64,000 nt of DNA from Acidimicrobiaceae bacterium (GCA_003133325.1 PKXA01000128.1:1-64000), one strand, 5' to 3'; numbered from the stretch's first letter, positions 1-8,092 are shown. Numbers and translations: made by a program. Notes: a model not told the origin generated them from the sequence alone.

Positions 1-109
1 TACCACGGAGCCCAGCAAATTCGACCCCGAGGAGCAACTCGACTTGCTGCGCCAGGGTCCGCAGGACGAGGCGGCGATTGCAAACACCACGTCTGCTGAC
101 CCCCAATGA
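1..109 (+). CDS. C-terminal end of an unknown protein (partial)
   Basis: Reading frame 2 is open from the window edge to a TGA at 107-109 and gives a 35-residue acidic tail ending in ANTTSADPQ. The other two frames give Arg/Ser/Pro-rich strings typical of out-of-frame GC-rich DNA, so this frame is the likelier coding one. The tail is too short to assign a family. It could still be non-coding. Confidence 0.35.
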   Translation, partial: TTEPSKFDPEEQLDLLRQGPQDEAAIANTTSADPQ

Positions 110-389
110 TCGTACTGAGGCGGCTTGCGGGTCCTCTTAGACGAGGTGTGGCGTGAGAGCCTCACCGTGACCGGTGCAATTTCTGCCATATGGCGCAGTG
201 TCCCTGAACCCCGGCTGTGGGCGCGTTATCGGGGGACGGGCGCTTGCCACCCGCGAATTGCCACCGACCGGCACTTATCCCACGCTGCGAAGATGACCTC
301 TCGCAAGTTTTGGGACCCGGGTCCCGGAGGACGGACCGACCCGGAGGACCAATGACCCTGGTCGTCGCAACCGTGGAACAATCCCTGGC

Positions 390-689
390 ATGGACGAGCC
401 GCCGGAGCTGCAATACAACGGACACTGGAGGATGGCTGTCTGGGCCCTCCGAGTGGGGTACGTCGGGCTGGCCATCGCCATTGCGGGCCTCATCGTGATG
501 TCGTTGGGATCCACGCCGTGGGTCCTGGCCGTCGGGGTGATCATTTGGCTCGCCGCCGCAGCCGTCACGTTGGCGGGGTTCTTCTGGTCCCGGCACGAGC
601 TTCCCGAGCCACGACCTGGGTACTGGTCGATGCGGTTCATGCTCATCCACGACACGGTCCACGCCCAGTCGTCGGCCCAGCGGTCCTGA
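390..689 (+). CDS. small two-helix membrane protein, unknown function
   Basis: A 99-residue protein with an acidic N-terminus and two predicted membrane helices: roughly residues 17-39 (WALRVGYVGLAIAIAGLIVM) and 44-67, a stretch rich in Val, Ile, Leu and Ala. A short polar tail carries HELPEP and an amphipathic end. The helices are clean and separated by a short loop with a Pro, which supports a real integral membrane protein. No family was recognised. There is no strong ribosome-binding site before the ATG. It stands alone on the plus strand in the accessory region. Confidence 0.5.
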   Translation: MDEPPELQYNGHWRMAVWALRVGYVGLAIAIAGLIVMSLGSTPWVLAVGVIIWLAAAAVTLAGFFWSRHELPEPRPGYWSMRFMLIHDTVHAQSSAQRS

Positions 690-856
690 CGGCTCCTCCC
701 TTCGCGGCTGCGTCCGCCGTGCGGCAGTCTCCCGTCTTGTCGACCCGACCGGGATGTGCCAGTACCGAGCGGGTGCGAAGGGTGCCTCATATCGCCGGAT
801 TGTGGCCGTGAGTTTTAGAGACCACCAGCGGAACCGGCCTCACATCGTCAGGGACG

Positions 857-1027
857 TCAGTCGCGCTCGAAGCCTACGGGCGGTACGCCGAGACTCCCGA
901 CAATCTCGAGGAATTTGGCGGCGTCCTCGTTGCACCCATCGCAGATGAAGACCACCCCGTCGTCGCCGAATATGCCGTCCGATTTCATTAGCTGACACAT
1001 CCCACATCGCCGCATCTCAGCTGCCAT
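857..1027 (-). CDS. 56-residue double-CxxC (zinc-ribbon-like) small protein
   Basis: On the minus strand an ATG at 1027 opens a 56-codon frame with two CxxC knuckles: CGMC at residues 8-11 and CDGC at 29-32. The 17-residue spacing fits one zinc-binding ribbon. GDDGVVFICDGCNEDAAKF reads like a natural short zinc protein. A GAAGG ribosome-binding site lies 8 bases before the ATG. No family was assigned. It is transcribed divergently from the recombinase at 1150. Function unknown; a small regulator or anti-restriction-like protein of the element is possible but unsupported. Confidence 0.5.
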   Translation of the reverse strand: MAAEMRRCGMCQLMKSDGIFGDDGVVFICDGCNEDAAKFLEIVGSLGVPPVGFERD

Positions 1028-1149
1028 CACGCAAACCTTCGCTCTCGATCAGCGTGGATGGGACTCATTCGATTGCACATGTGCGAATGTCCTGTGTCCA
1101 CGATTGCCCTCCCGTGTTGGCTGGTCCTCCCAACCTTAGAAGGAGAGCC

Positions 1150-2061
1150 ATGTCCGTACTCGACTCAGATCCGAACACTTTGGCCACCATAATCGGGGAC
1201 CCCGGCTTCGATGAGGCTCAAGTGGCAGCCGCAGCCTTTCTCGCCAGGTACAACGGCCGCACGCTCGATGCCTATCGCTACGACCTCCGGACATTCTTCC
1301 AGTGGGCCGCCGACGTGGGCCTCACCGTCTTGGAGGCGAAGCGACCCCATATCGAGCTCTACCGCACCGCCATGGAGCAGAAAGGTCTTGCCCCTTCCAC
1401 CATCGACCGGCGGCTGTCCACCGTCTGTGGCTTCTACCGGTTTGCTCACATCGGCGGTCGGGTGAGCGCCAACCCCGCCCAGTACGTCCGACGGCCGAAG
1501 GTCCACCCATCGGAGGGGAGCGGCTTGGACCGCCGGGAGCTGGGCACGTTCCTCTTCACGGCCGAACGATTCGACAAGAGCCACGCCGCGCTTGCCGTGC
1601 TCCTCGGCCTCAATGGGCTTCGGGTGAGTGAGGCATGTGGAACCAACATCGAGGATCTCGCCTTCACCCAGGGACACCGGACTCTCCGGATCATGGGTAA
1701 GGGGAGCAAGCCAGCAGTGATCCCACTGGTGCCGAGGGCCGCCCGGACCATTGATCTGGCCATCGGCGAGCGAACCGAGGGCCCGATCCTGCGCCGGAAG
1801 GACGGAACGAGACTGGATCGGCGGACCGCCCACCGCTGGGTGCGCTCCATCGGCAAGCAGGCAGGGCTCAGCGCGATCTACCCGCACATGCTCCGTTCGG
1901 CATTCATCATGGCGGCCCTCGATGCCGGGGTCCCCCTCCGCGACGTCCAGATCGCCGCTCGCCATGCGGACCCAAGGACCACCACGGTCTATGACCGCAG
2001 GCGGGAGAACTTCGACCGGCATGCCGCCTACGTCGTGGTCGCGTTCGTCGCCGGCGGATAG
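1150..2061 (+). CDS. tyrosine recombinase/integrase (XerC/D-like)
   Basis: A 303-residue site-specific recombinase. The N-terminal SAM-like core-binding domain covers about residues 10-110 (RTLDAYRYDLRTFFQWA). The catalytic domain follows with all six expected residues: Arg in GLNGLRVSEA, Lys in MGKGSKPA, His and Arg in HMLRSAF, His in ARHADPRTTT, and the nucleophilic Tyr in VYDRRR. The usual HxLRHT box reads HMLRSAF, a mild variation. I chose the ATG at 1150 because an AGAAGGAG Shine-Dalgarno lies at 1138-1145; an upstream ATG at 1054 has none. It probably catalyses strand exchange for the mobile DNA in which it sits. It is a second recombinase besides the tRNA-linked integrase. Confidence 0.85.
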   Translation: MSVLDSDPNTLATIIGDPGFDEAQVAAAAFLARYNGRTLDAYRYDLRTFFQWAADVGLTVLEAKRPHIELYRTAMEQKGLAPSTIDRRLSTVCGFYRFAHIGGRVSANPAQYVRRPKVHPSEGSGLDRRELGTFLFTAERFDKSHAALAVLLGLNGLRVSEACGTNIEDLAFTQGHRTLRIMGKGSKPAVIPLVPRAARTIDLAIGERTEGPILRRKDGTRLDRRTAHRWVRSIGKQAGLSAIYPHMLRSAFIMAALDAGVPLRDVQIAARHADPRTTTVYDRRRENFDRHAAYVVVAFVAGG

Positions 2062-2108
2062 GACTGGAGCTGCCCGACCAGGGTCTCTGGTCTTTCGAGT
2101 GCGTCTTC

Positions 2109-2612
2109 TCAGCCTTCGGTCGGCACGAGCCGGACCATCCGACGATCGGCAATCGAGAGGGCGACCTCCTCGACCGAGCGCCCCGTCCGTTCGGCGGCAG
2201 CTCTGGCGAAGATCAGCAGGGCATAGAAGGAATAAAGCCAGAGATCATCGGTCTGCCACCAAGCAGCGTCATCCAGCAGGTCGGGATAGACGCCGCCATG
2301 AATCATGGCGGCGGCGGAGATGGCGTACTTGCTCTTGTAGTGCTGGTTCTTTCCGGAGAAGCGGTGCTCGGGGAGCAATCGCTCTCGAATCTTCTCGAAA
2401 TCGATCGGATCAGCCGCGGTGGCCCCAGACTCATCGATGGCGTCGGAGACGAGCTCGAGCAGCTCCTCGGCCGGAAAGGTGTTGTTTCGAATGTGCAGCG
2501 CCCCGAGCTTCTCGAGTACCGGATCGAAGTCCTGGCCAGACGCCAGGCCGGCGAGGACGATCTGGATGGCATCACTCCGATCCTCTGGCGTGGGCTGCTT
2601 CTTCGGTGCCAT
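2109..2612 (-). CDS. hypothetical protein, 167 aa
   Basis: A soluble, mainly helical protein (acidic, no signal peptide) that starts MAPKKQPTPEDRSDA. An aromatic-rich central part (AWWQTDDLWLYSFYALLIFARAAAERTGRS, about residues 121-150) may be a buried helix pair. GAGGTC lies just before the ATG. It is convergent with the recombinase at 1150-2061. No family was recognised. The composition looks like genuine coding sequence, unlike the overlapping Ser/Arg-rich frames. Confidence 0.55.
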   Translation of the reverse strand: MAPKKQPTPEDRSDAIQIVLAGLASGQDFDPVLEKLGALHIRNNTFPAEELLELVSDAIDESGATAADPIDFEKIRERLLPEHRFSGKNQHYKSKYAISAAAMIHGGVYPDLLDDAAWWQTDDLWLYSFYALLIFARAAAERTGRSVEEVALSIADRRMVRLVPTEG

Positions 2613-2974
2613 GACCTCAACGCTAGATCGAAGGGTTCAACTTTGCAGATATCGTCCTCGAACCGGTGTTAGGTGACTTCTGCCGGAATGTTGGTCGCGC
2701 GTTATGGGACACCCTCTCCACTCGAGATCCGTTGAGCCGGCCAATTCAAGAACTCCTTCGACGTCGAGCGGGCGAGATGCCCTACTGAGCCATCTCAACC
2801 GCTCACTGGAGTTAGCACCGATCCCCGGAACTCCCAAGAAGGGTGACATTTGCCCGGCCGATCTGGACAGTCTGGAAACCACGAAGGAATCGATCCCAAC
2901 ACGGAGCGTTGGAACGTGCTCGATCCGGGGTCAAGTCCCACGCCCTCACGACACCGAAGATGCCGAGGGCTTCC
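2613..2974. other. 362-bp gap without a credible gene
   Basis: It lies between the hypothetical protein at 2109 and the ABC permease. Open frames on both strands (plus strand from 2704, minus strand to 2882) have shadow-like composition and no ribosome-binding site. Lower local GC agrees with the accessory nature of the region. Nothing convincing was seen. Confidence 0.4.
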
Positions 2975-3826
2975 TCATCGCAAGGTCTTCCGTCGGTACA
3001 GGTGAACGGCGAGCGGGGCGAAAATGGCAATAAGGGCGATTGACCATGCCACCGTCGCAAGTTCGGGGTGCTGCATGGGCCAAGCCGAGATGTCCGAGGA
3101 CGGGTTGGGGTTGCCGAAGAGGTTCCGACAGGCCGACGCCACGGCACTGACCGGGTTCCAATTCGCTACGACTTGGAGCCAATGCGGCATCCCTTGGGTC
3201 GGAACGAAGGTGTTCGAGATGAAGACCATGGGGAGGAAGAAGATGAAGCCAACCGCCGCTGCAGCTTCTGGGTTCTTCACCATCGTTCCGGCACACGCGC
3301 CCACCCATGTCATGGCGAACGCGATCAGTAGACACAACCCGAAGGCCAAGAAGGCATCGGCCAGTCCATTGTGGATTCGCCATCCAACGGCGAAGCCGGT
3401 GACGACGAGAACGACTATGGCGACGACCTCGGTCAGGAGGTCGGCGACGACGCGACCGGTCAGAACGGCTGACCGTGCGATGGGAAGCGAACGGAACCGG
3501 TCGGTGAGGCCGGTCGCCATGTCGGTGGAGACGCCCACAGCAGTGCCTTGAGCAGTACCTACGAGAGCCATTCCGAACATGCCTCCGATCAGGTACTCGT
3601 GGTAGCTACCACCGCCAGGAACAGCTATGGCCGACCCGAAGACGTAGACGAAGAGGAGTACGAAGATAAGGGGCTGGATGGTAACGTCGAGCAGCTGTGA
3701 GGGCTCTCGAACAACGCGCTCGACGCCACGCCGGGCCAGAACAAAGGAGTTGAGCAACGCCCACCACGCCCGAGAGGGCAACGACTCGTCATGGGTCGCG
3801 AGCAGCGGATTGAAGGTCAAGGTCAT
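2975..3826 (-). CDS. ABC-2 type transporter permease (DrrB-like)
   Basis: A 283-residue membrane subunit of an ABC-2 exporter with about six hydrophobic segments, e.g. IQPLIFVLLFVYVFGSAIAV, VVAIVVLVVTGFAVGW, AFLAFGLCLLIAFAM and GFIFFLPMVFIS. The family hallmark follows at FVPTQGMPHWLQVVANWNPVSA. The start at 3826 (MTLTFNPLLA) overlaps the stop of the ATPase gene by four bases, so the two are translationally coupled. The longer upstream frame merely shadows the ATPase gene. With its partner it should export a hydrophobic drug or lipid. The substrate cannot be read from the sequence. Confidence 0.85.
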   Translation of the reverse strand: MTLTFNPLLATHDESLPSRAWWALLNSFVLARRGVERVVREPSQLLDVTIQPLIFVLLFVYVFGSAIAVPGGGSYHEYLIGGMFGMALVGTAQGTAVGVSTDMATGLTDRFRSLPIARSAVLTGRVVADLLTEVVAIVVLVVTGFAVGWRIHNGLADAFLAFGLCLLIAFAMTWVGACAGTMVKNPEAAAAVGFIFFLPMVFISNTFVPTQGMPHWLQVVANWNPVSAVASACRNLFGNPNPSSDISAWPMQHPELATVAWSIALIAIFAPLAVHLYRRKTLR

Positions 3827-4836
3827 ACGGGCTCTGCCGTCATGTTCGGATCCGGCACGGGATCGGCCGAATGGCCGGTGAGGGTCAGGAAGACATCGTC
3901 GAGCGACGGCCGGGCCATACCCAGGTCCTCCATCACAACGCCGGCGGCGCTCATCGCCGCCGCGATGTCGGGGATAGCCGCTGCGCCCGCTGGCACGGAT
4001 GCATCGACGCACCGTCGATCAAGGCCAACGTGGACTTCTCCCTCGGCGTGATGTGCGAGCACTGACTTTGCGACGCCCAAGTCGGATTCTGCTACCACCG
4101 TCACCTGGAGGCGGTCACCACCGACCTGCGTCTTGAGCTCGTCTGAAGTTCCCTCGGCGATGACTGAACCGCCGTCGATGACGACGATCCGGTCGGCCAG
4201 CAGATCGGCCTCCTCGAGGTACTGGGTCGTGAGCAGCACGGTCGTCCCGTCTGCCACCAGCATTCGGATGATCTCCCAAAGGGCGATGCGACTGCGAGGA
4301 TCGAGTCCGGTGGTGGGCTCGTCGAGGAACAGGACTGGCGGGCTCGTCACGAGGCAGGCTGCGAGGTCCAATCTGCGGCGCATGCCGCCCGAATAGGTCT
4401 TTACCCCCCGGTCAGCCGCATCGGCGAGATCGAAGCGCGACAGCAACTCGTCGGCGCGCTGCTGGGCCTTCCGCCGCGGAAGCCGGTTGAGCTGGCCGAT
4501 CATCACCAGGTTGCCTGACCCGGTCAGCGATTCGTCCAAAGCGGCCGCCTGACCCGACAGGCCGATTCGGCGTCGCACTTGGGTTGCCTGGGTGACCACG
4601 TCGTAGCCGGCCACCCGCGCTGTCCCTTTGTCCGGTCGAAGAAGGGTCGTGAGGACCCGCACGGTAGTTGTCTTCCCCGAGCCATTCGGCCCCAGGACTC
4701 CGAGGATGGTTCCGGCCGGCACCGCCAGATCAAGGCCCGCCAGGGCCCGGGTCTTCCCGAACGACTTCTCGAGCCCGCTCGCCTCGATCGCGATGGTGCC
4801 GAGGCCGGCTGGGGTACTCGTACGTTGTACGATCAC
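3823..4836 (-). CDS. ABC transporter ATP-binding protein (DrrA-like drug exporter)
   Basis: A 337-residue ATPase. Walker A is GPNGSGKTT, the ABC signature is YSGGMRRRL, and Walker B is PPVLFLDEPTTGLDPRSR followed by a switch region TTQYLEEADLLADR. The C-terminal extension of about 90 residues, ending with a SLDDVFLTLTGH motif, is typical of the daunorubicin-resistance (DrrA) subfamily. A GTG at 4836 was taken as start because upstream codons run into the operator. This start lies between two copies of the palindrome described at 4819-4864, so TetR binding would block expression. First gene of the ATPase-permease pair. Confidence 0.85.
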   Translation of the reverse strand: MIVQRTSTPAGLGTIAIEASGLEKSFGKTRALAGLDLAVPAGTILGVLGPNGSGKTTTVRVLTTLLRPDKGTARVAGYDVVTQATQVRRRIGLSGQAAALDESLTGSGNLVMIGQLNRLPRRKAQQRADELLSRFDLADAADRGVKTYSGGMRRRLDLAACLVTSPPVLFLDEPTTGLDPRSRIALWEIIRMLVADGTTVLLTTQYLEEADLLADRIVVIDGGSVIAEGTSDELKTQVGGDRLQVTVVAESDLGVAKSVLAHHAEGEVHVGLDRRCVDASVPAGAAAIPDIAAAMSAAGVVMEDLGMARPSLDDVFLTLTGHSADPVPDPNMTAEPV

Positions 4837-4864
4837 ACTCAGTACTGTACCGTACGTTGTACGA
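4819..4864. promoter_or_regulatory. twin palindromic operator between TetR and the ABC exporter
   Basis: The 14-mer CGTACGTTGTACGA occurs exactly at 4819-4832 and again at 4851-4864. Each contains a perfect CGTAC-GTT-GTACG inverted repeat. The start-to-start spacing is 32 bp, about three helical turns, so two repressor dimers could sit on one DNA face. A third partial GTAC-T-GTAC lies between them. The site overlaps the likely start of the ABC operon and precedes the TetR gene, so it fits autorepression plus control of the exporter. Confidence 0.75.
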
Positions 4865-4888
4865 CACGCCAAGGGAGAAGGTCCCACC

Positions 4889-5656
4889 ATGGCCAACCTC
4901 AATGACTACTGGCCCCCCTCGGCTGTCGCGACGCCCGACCGCGGTGAGCCCGACCGCCCCCTACGTCGGCGACGGGACAAGATGCTCAACCGAGACAAAA
5001 TCGTCGCTACGGCTATCGCATTGGCCGACGCAGACGGAACCGCTGCCGTCAACATGCGCCGCATCGCCAAGGACCTGAATGCCGGCGCCATGTCGCTGTA
5101 CTGGTACGTGGCGGACAAGGAGCAGCTGCTTGACCTCATGCTCGACGCGGTCGAAGGAGAGTGCAGGGACACCGACTTGAGTGATAACTGGCGAGTGGAC
5201 TTTCGGAAGATCGCCAGACAGCGACGCCGAGTGCTCCTCGAGCATCCCTGGGTCGTGGCCTTCATGAGCGGTCGGAACCAGCTCGGGCCCAATGCGCTTC
5301 TCCATGTCGAGCAGTCGCTCTCGGTGCTCGACGGTGTCGCTCTCGACACTCGAACGGCCCTGAAGATCCTGATGACGATCGATGGCTACGTCACCGGGAC
5401 GGTTCTCAACGAACTGCGAGAGATCCGAGTCGAGGAGACACAGGCCAGGGACGGCTTTAGCGATGCTGAAATCACGGCGGGCATGGAGGACTGGATGGGA
5501 CGCCTCGACGACTCGGGATTATTCGAGCGCGTGCTTGGCATCTTCAGGGAAGGCATCGACCCTGATGCTGCAGAAACGAGGGACGAGCGTTTCGAGTTCG
5601 GCCTCGACTGCGTATTGGATGGAGTAGCTGCCCAACTCGCGGTCTCTTCTTCCTGA
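4889..5656 (+). CDS. TetR-family repressor with tetracycline-repressor-type C-terminal domain
   Basis: A 255-residue regulator. The N-terminal HTH covers about residues 33-80 (NRDKIVATAIALADADG, then MRRIAKDLNAGAMSLYWYVA, matching the TetR recognition helix signature with SLYWYV). The remainder resembles the TetR_C ligand-binding domain (EHPWVVAFMSGR, DGYVTGTVLNEL). The start at 4889 is preceded by AAGGGAGAAGG at 4871-4881. It is divergent from the DrrAB-type exporter and next to a twin operator, so it very likely represses that exporter until a drug-like ligand binds. Confidence 0.85.
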   Translation: MANLNDYWPPSAVATPDRGEPDRPLRRRRDKMLNRDKIVATAIALADADGTAAVNMRRIAKDLNAGAMSLYWYVADKEQLLDLMLDAVEGECRDTDLSDNWRVDFRKIARQRRRVLLEHPWVVAFMSGRNQLGPNALLHVEQSLSVLDGVALDTRTALKILMTIDGYVTGTVLNELREIRVEETQARDGFSDAEITAGMEDWMGRLDDSGLFERVLGIFREGIDPDAAETRDERFEFGLDCVLDGVAAQLAVSSS

Positions 5657-6349
5657 GCTAGCCACAGCTGTCCCATCGTGCGGGCAACTTGCGGGACGGG
5701 TGCCCAGAAAGGGCCGATCCCTGGCAGGGGCACAGTTGCAAGCACCGGGTTCCATCCTGCGCCTCTGGACGTGCCGGACAGCGAGCCATTGGGTGCCAGA
5801 TCGTGACCGAGGACACGTCGCCGGTCGCATCCGTTCGGCCTCTGCGGCCTCGTTAGGGTCGCCCTAAACGCGCGCCCACTTCGAGCGGACGGGTAGCCCC
5901 GAAGTGCCGGTAGGGGACGCTTTCACCCGTGTCATCGCGATATGGGGGCAGCGATGACCGCGAGGCGAATTCTGCCCAGCATTTGACCCAATTCTGTCTT
6001 TCAGTGTCGCAACCCAATGGACGACGTCTCAGGCACTTTTCATCGCACCGGCCTTGAGCCGGGGAAATGGGACGTACAGCGACCGGACAGGACCCTGGGC
6101 GACATCACGGAAGGCGCTCTTAATCCGCCTTGGTTCAGGAGTTGAGCGGGCGACCCTGGGAAGCGAAAAGGCCGGAGTTGCTTCTTGAGTTGACGTGAAT
6201 TTGATCTCTCACGGCTATCACCGTGCTGCGGTGCGGTGCGGACTGCTTCGCCGCGAGTTTGTTTCGCGAGGGTGACGTTGGAGGTGACGTCCATTCGGAT
6301 CATGGAACTCCCTGGACATCGTCTCCCGGGCAGAGTCGAGGAGCTACTC
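5657..6349. other. 693-bp region without a credible gene
   Basis: It separates tetR from the excisionase-like gene. Frames on both strands look like shadows. A short hairpin TTAGGG-TCG-CCCTAA (5853-5867) could end tetR transcription, but no T-run follows. CCGGC-CTTGA-GCCGG at about 6050-6064 is another inverted repeat. In integrated elements such gaps may hold recombination arm sites; nothing here proves it. Confidence 0.35.
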
Positions 6350-6586
6350 ATGCACAACCGCACCACGAGAAACACACCCCGCCCGTTCGTCAGCGTAGAA
6401 GAAGCGGCTCTGCTGCTTGGTGAGGCCCGGTCGACCGTTTACCGCTCAGTGAAGGCTGGCACATTCCCGCTGCCGGTCGTCCGGATCGGCGCGCGCATTC
6501 GGATCCCCCGCATTGCTATCGCTCGGCTCATCGCCGGCGAGGATCCCCGGCTCTCCTACCAAGACCTGCGCCTCTCAAAGGGTTGA
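6350..6586 (+). CDS. excisionase-like HTH (MerR/Xis-type) protein
   Basis: A 78-residue winged-HTH protein: VSVEEAALLLGEARSTVYRS followed by VKAGTFPLPVVRIGARIRIP. This is the standard helix-turn-helix plus wing of the excisionase/AlpA-like DNA-binding family used in directionality control of integrases. The ATG at 6350 has GAGGAG six bases before it; upstream in-frame codons lack such a site. It is convergent with the integrase (6586 against 6633), whereas xis and int are usually in tandem. Likely role: excision factor or regulator for the adjacent integrase. Confidence 0.75.
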   Translation: MHNRTTRNTPRPFVSVEEAALLLGEARSTVYRSVKAGTFPLPVVRIGARIRIPRIAIARLIAGEDPRLSYQDLRLSKG

Positions 6587-6632
6587 TGGCTCGATCTGGT
6601 CTGGTTAGCGCTCCCATCGGATATCGGACTCG

Positions 6633-7832
6633 TCAACCCTGAGCCGGCGTCTCGACCGTCGTCCCGTCCAAGAGATTCCCGATGTGCCTGGCCGCCCGAC
6701 GATCTTCCGCCGACAAGGGGTCGGTGTAGTGGCGCGCCATATGGACGGTCGACCAACCCAGCCGGGCCTGCTTCTGGCGCTCCGGGATCACAGTGTCGAG
6801 CGATGTCGCCTGGAAGTGGCGGAGCGAGTGCAGATGGAGGTCGGAAGGGAGCATCGCAGCGATCCGTGCCTTGTTGAAGGCCCGGCTGAGAGTATCGGGG
6901 TACGGAGGGATCTCACCGTCTGGGTCTGCCGAAAAGACGAAGCCGTCTTCAGGCACGGCAACCTCTGCCAGTGCGGCCAGGGCTTCCTGTTCGACCTGCA
7001 AGATTCGGAGAGCGTCGATGGTGCCAGGGTCGACCGCCACCTGGCGGATGCTGGCTCGGGTCTTCGGCGACTTGATTACCGCTCCCCCGTCAGCCGGAAT
7101 CACCGACTCGTCGATTGTTACGATCGCTTCGTCCCAGTCGATGTCCGACCAGCGGAGCGCGCATGCTTCGCCGCGTCGCATCCCGGTCGCCGCAACTACC
7201 CGCAGCGCCACCGAGTACCGTCGATCCTGCTCAGCCGCAGCCTCGATGAGCGCCAATACTTCCTGGGTGCTGGGTGCCCGGACTGGCTTGGGCAAGTCGT
7301 CCAGTCCCCACGACGGAAGCTCGGTGTCGGTGACCGGATTGTGGAGTTGATTCCCACTCCACTTCCGGGCCAGCCGGCAGGCACGGTGGAGCACGGAGCG
7401 GACGTAGCGGACGGTCTCACGGCCGGCACCATCATTCTTCATATTCCGGAAGTATTTCTCCACGTCGTAGGGACTCAGGGAGGCGATTCGCTTTTTACCG
7501 ATGGCATTCTCGATGTGGAGCCTCCAGATGCTTTCGTACCGACGAGAAGTGACCGGGCTGAGATCGTCCCAGCCGTTGGCCTTCCATCCGCTAATCGCGT
7601 CGTTGATAGTGGTGGTCGGGCCCCAGGGCCGACTGGCCTCGTCGGGGACGACCTGGGGGGCGGCGTCCTGTGCGAGGACCAGGCGAGCGAGCTCCTTTTC
7701 TGCCGCTCGCTTCGAGCCCTGGAACGTGTGGCTCCGATGTCGGATCCGGCCGTTGGAGTCCCGACCCACGTAAACGCGCAGCTGCCAGGTGTTGGGGCCT
7801 CTGTCGGGACGTTTCCGAATGCTCCCTGCCAC
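6633..7832 (-). CDS. int: tRNA-linked phage-type integrase (tyrosine recombinase)
   Basis: A 399-residue integrase. The N-terminal AP2-like arm-binding domain (SIRKRPDRGPNTWQLRVYVG) is followed by a SAM-like core-binding domain (about 75-165) and the catalytic domain: Arg in GMRRGEACALRW, Lys in KSPKTRASIR, HSLRH, Trp or His position in GWSTVHMARHYTD, and nucleophile Tyr in the same motif. The GTG at 7832 was chosen because GGAGG lies seven bases upstream; the longer frame upstream of it would use the palindromic DNA at 7861-7874. It lies 117 bp from the 3' end of tRNA-Ile, so the tRNA is the probable attachment site. Confidence 0.9.
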   Translation of the reverse strand: MAGSIRKRPDRGPNTWQLRVYVGRDSNGRIRHRSHTFQGSKRAAEKELARLVLAQDAAPQVVPDEASRPWGPTTTINDAISGWKANGWDDLSPVTSRRYESIWRLHIENAIGKKRIASLSPYDVEKYFRNMKNDGAGRETVRYVRSVLHRACRLARKWSGNQLHNPVTDTELPSWGLDDLPKPVRAPSTQEVLALIEAAAEQDRRYSVALRVVAATGMRRGEACALRWSDIDWDEAIVTIDESVIPADGGAVIKSPKTRASIRQVAVDPGTIDALRILQVEQEALAALAEVAVPEDGFVFSADPDGEIPPYPDTLSRAFNKARIAAMLPSDLHLHSLRHFQATSLDTVIPERQKQARLGWSTVHMARHYTDPLSAEDRRAARHIGNLLDGTTVETPAQG

Positions 7833-7948
7833 GCTGATTCCTCCGGTCGATTCCTCCGGGCCAACAATTGTTGGCCCAGGTGTTGGCCCGAAGTCCACCG
7901 AGGAGGTGGCCCTCAGAGTGATACCACCTCTGAACTGGGTCTTTGTGG
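7833..7948. promoter_or_regulatory. inverted and direct repeats between integrase and tRNA-Ile (putative integrase-binding DNA)
   Basis: This stretch contains a perfect 14-bp palindrome CCAACAATTGTTGG (7861-7874), two copies of TGTTGGCCC 12 bp apart, GAGGTGG/CCACCTC arms (7903-7909, 7924-7930) and TCAGAG/CTCTGA (7913-7918, 7928-7933). Such density next to an integrase and a tRNA 3' end fits arm-type sites or an integrase operator. This is inference from position. Confidence 0.45.
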
Positions 7949-8022
7949 TGGGGCTAGGAAGAATCGAACTTCCGACCTCAGCATTATCAGTGCTGCGCTC
8001 TAACCAACTGAGCTATAGCCCC
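7949..8022 (-). tRNA. tRNA-Ile (anticodon GAU)
   Basis: The minus strand reads GGGGCTATAGCTCAGTTGG at its 5' end and folds as a full cloverleaf. The acceptor GGGGCTA pairs with TAGCCCC, the anticodon loop is CTGATAA with GAT, and the T-arm carries GTTCGATTC. The discriminator is A. It follows gyrA, as ileT does in other Actinobacteria. The tRNA-Ala gene that normally comes next is absent; an integrase gene occupies that side, indicating insertion at the tRNA 3' end. Confidence 0.95.
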
Positions 8023-8092
8023 GCAAACGGCATCGTGACGCTACACCAACGTCTGTCGTTTCCGACACGGACCACCGGTGTCGCTCGTCCGG

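Noticed and set aside
2880-2960. tRNA-like T-arm (GGGGTCAAGTCCCAC)
   Set aside because: No matching acceptor stem, anticodon arm or D-arm can be folded around it, and it is not a repeat of the tRNA-Ile end.
1-7800. Search for a second copy of the tRNA-Ile 3' end as far attachment site
   Set aside because: No stretch similar to 7949-7990 was seen; the other end must be outside the window if it exists.
6684-8003. 439-codon plus-strand frame over the integrase and part of the tRNA
   Set aside because: Antisense to the integrase, which has all catalytic motifs; it also runs through a tRNA gene.
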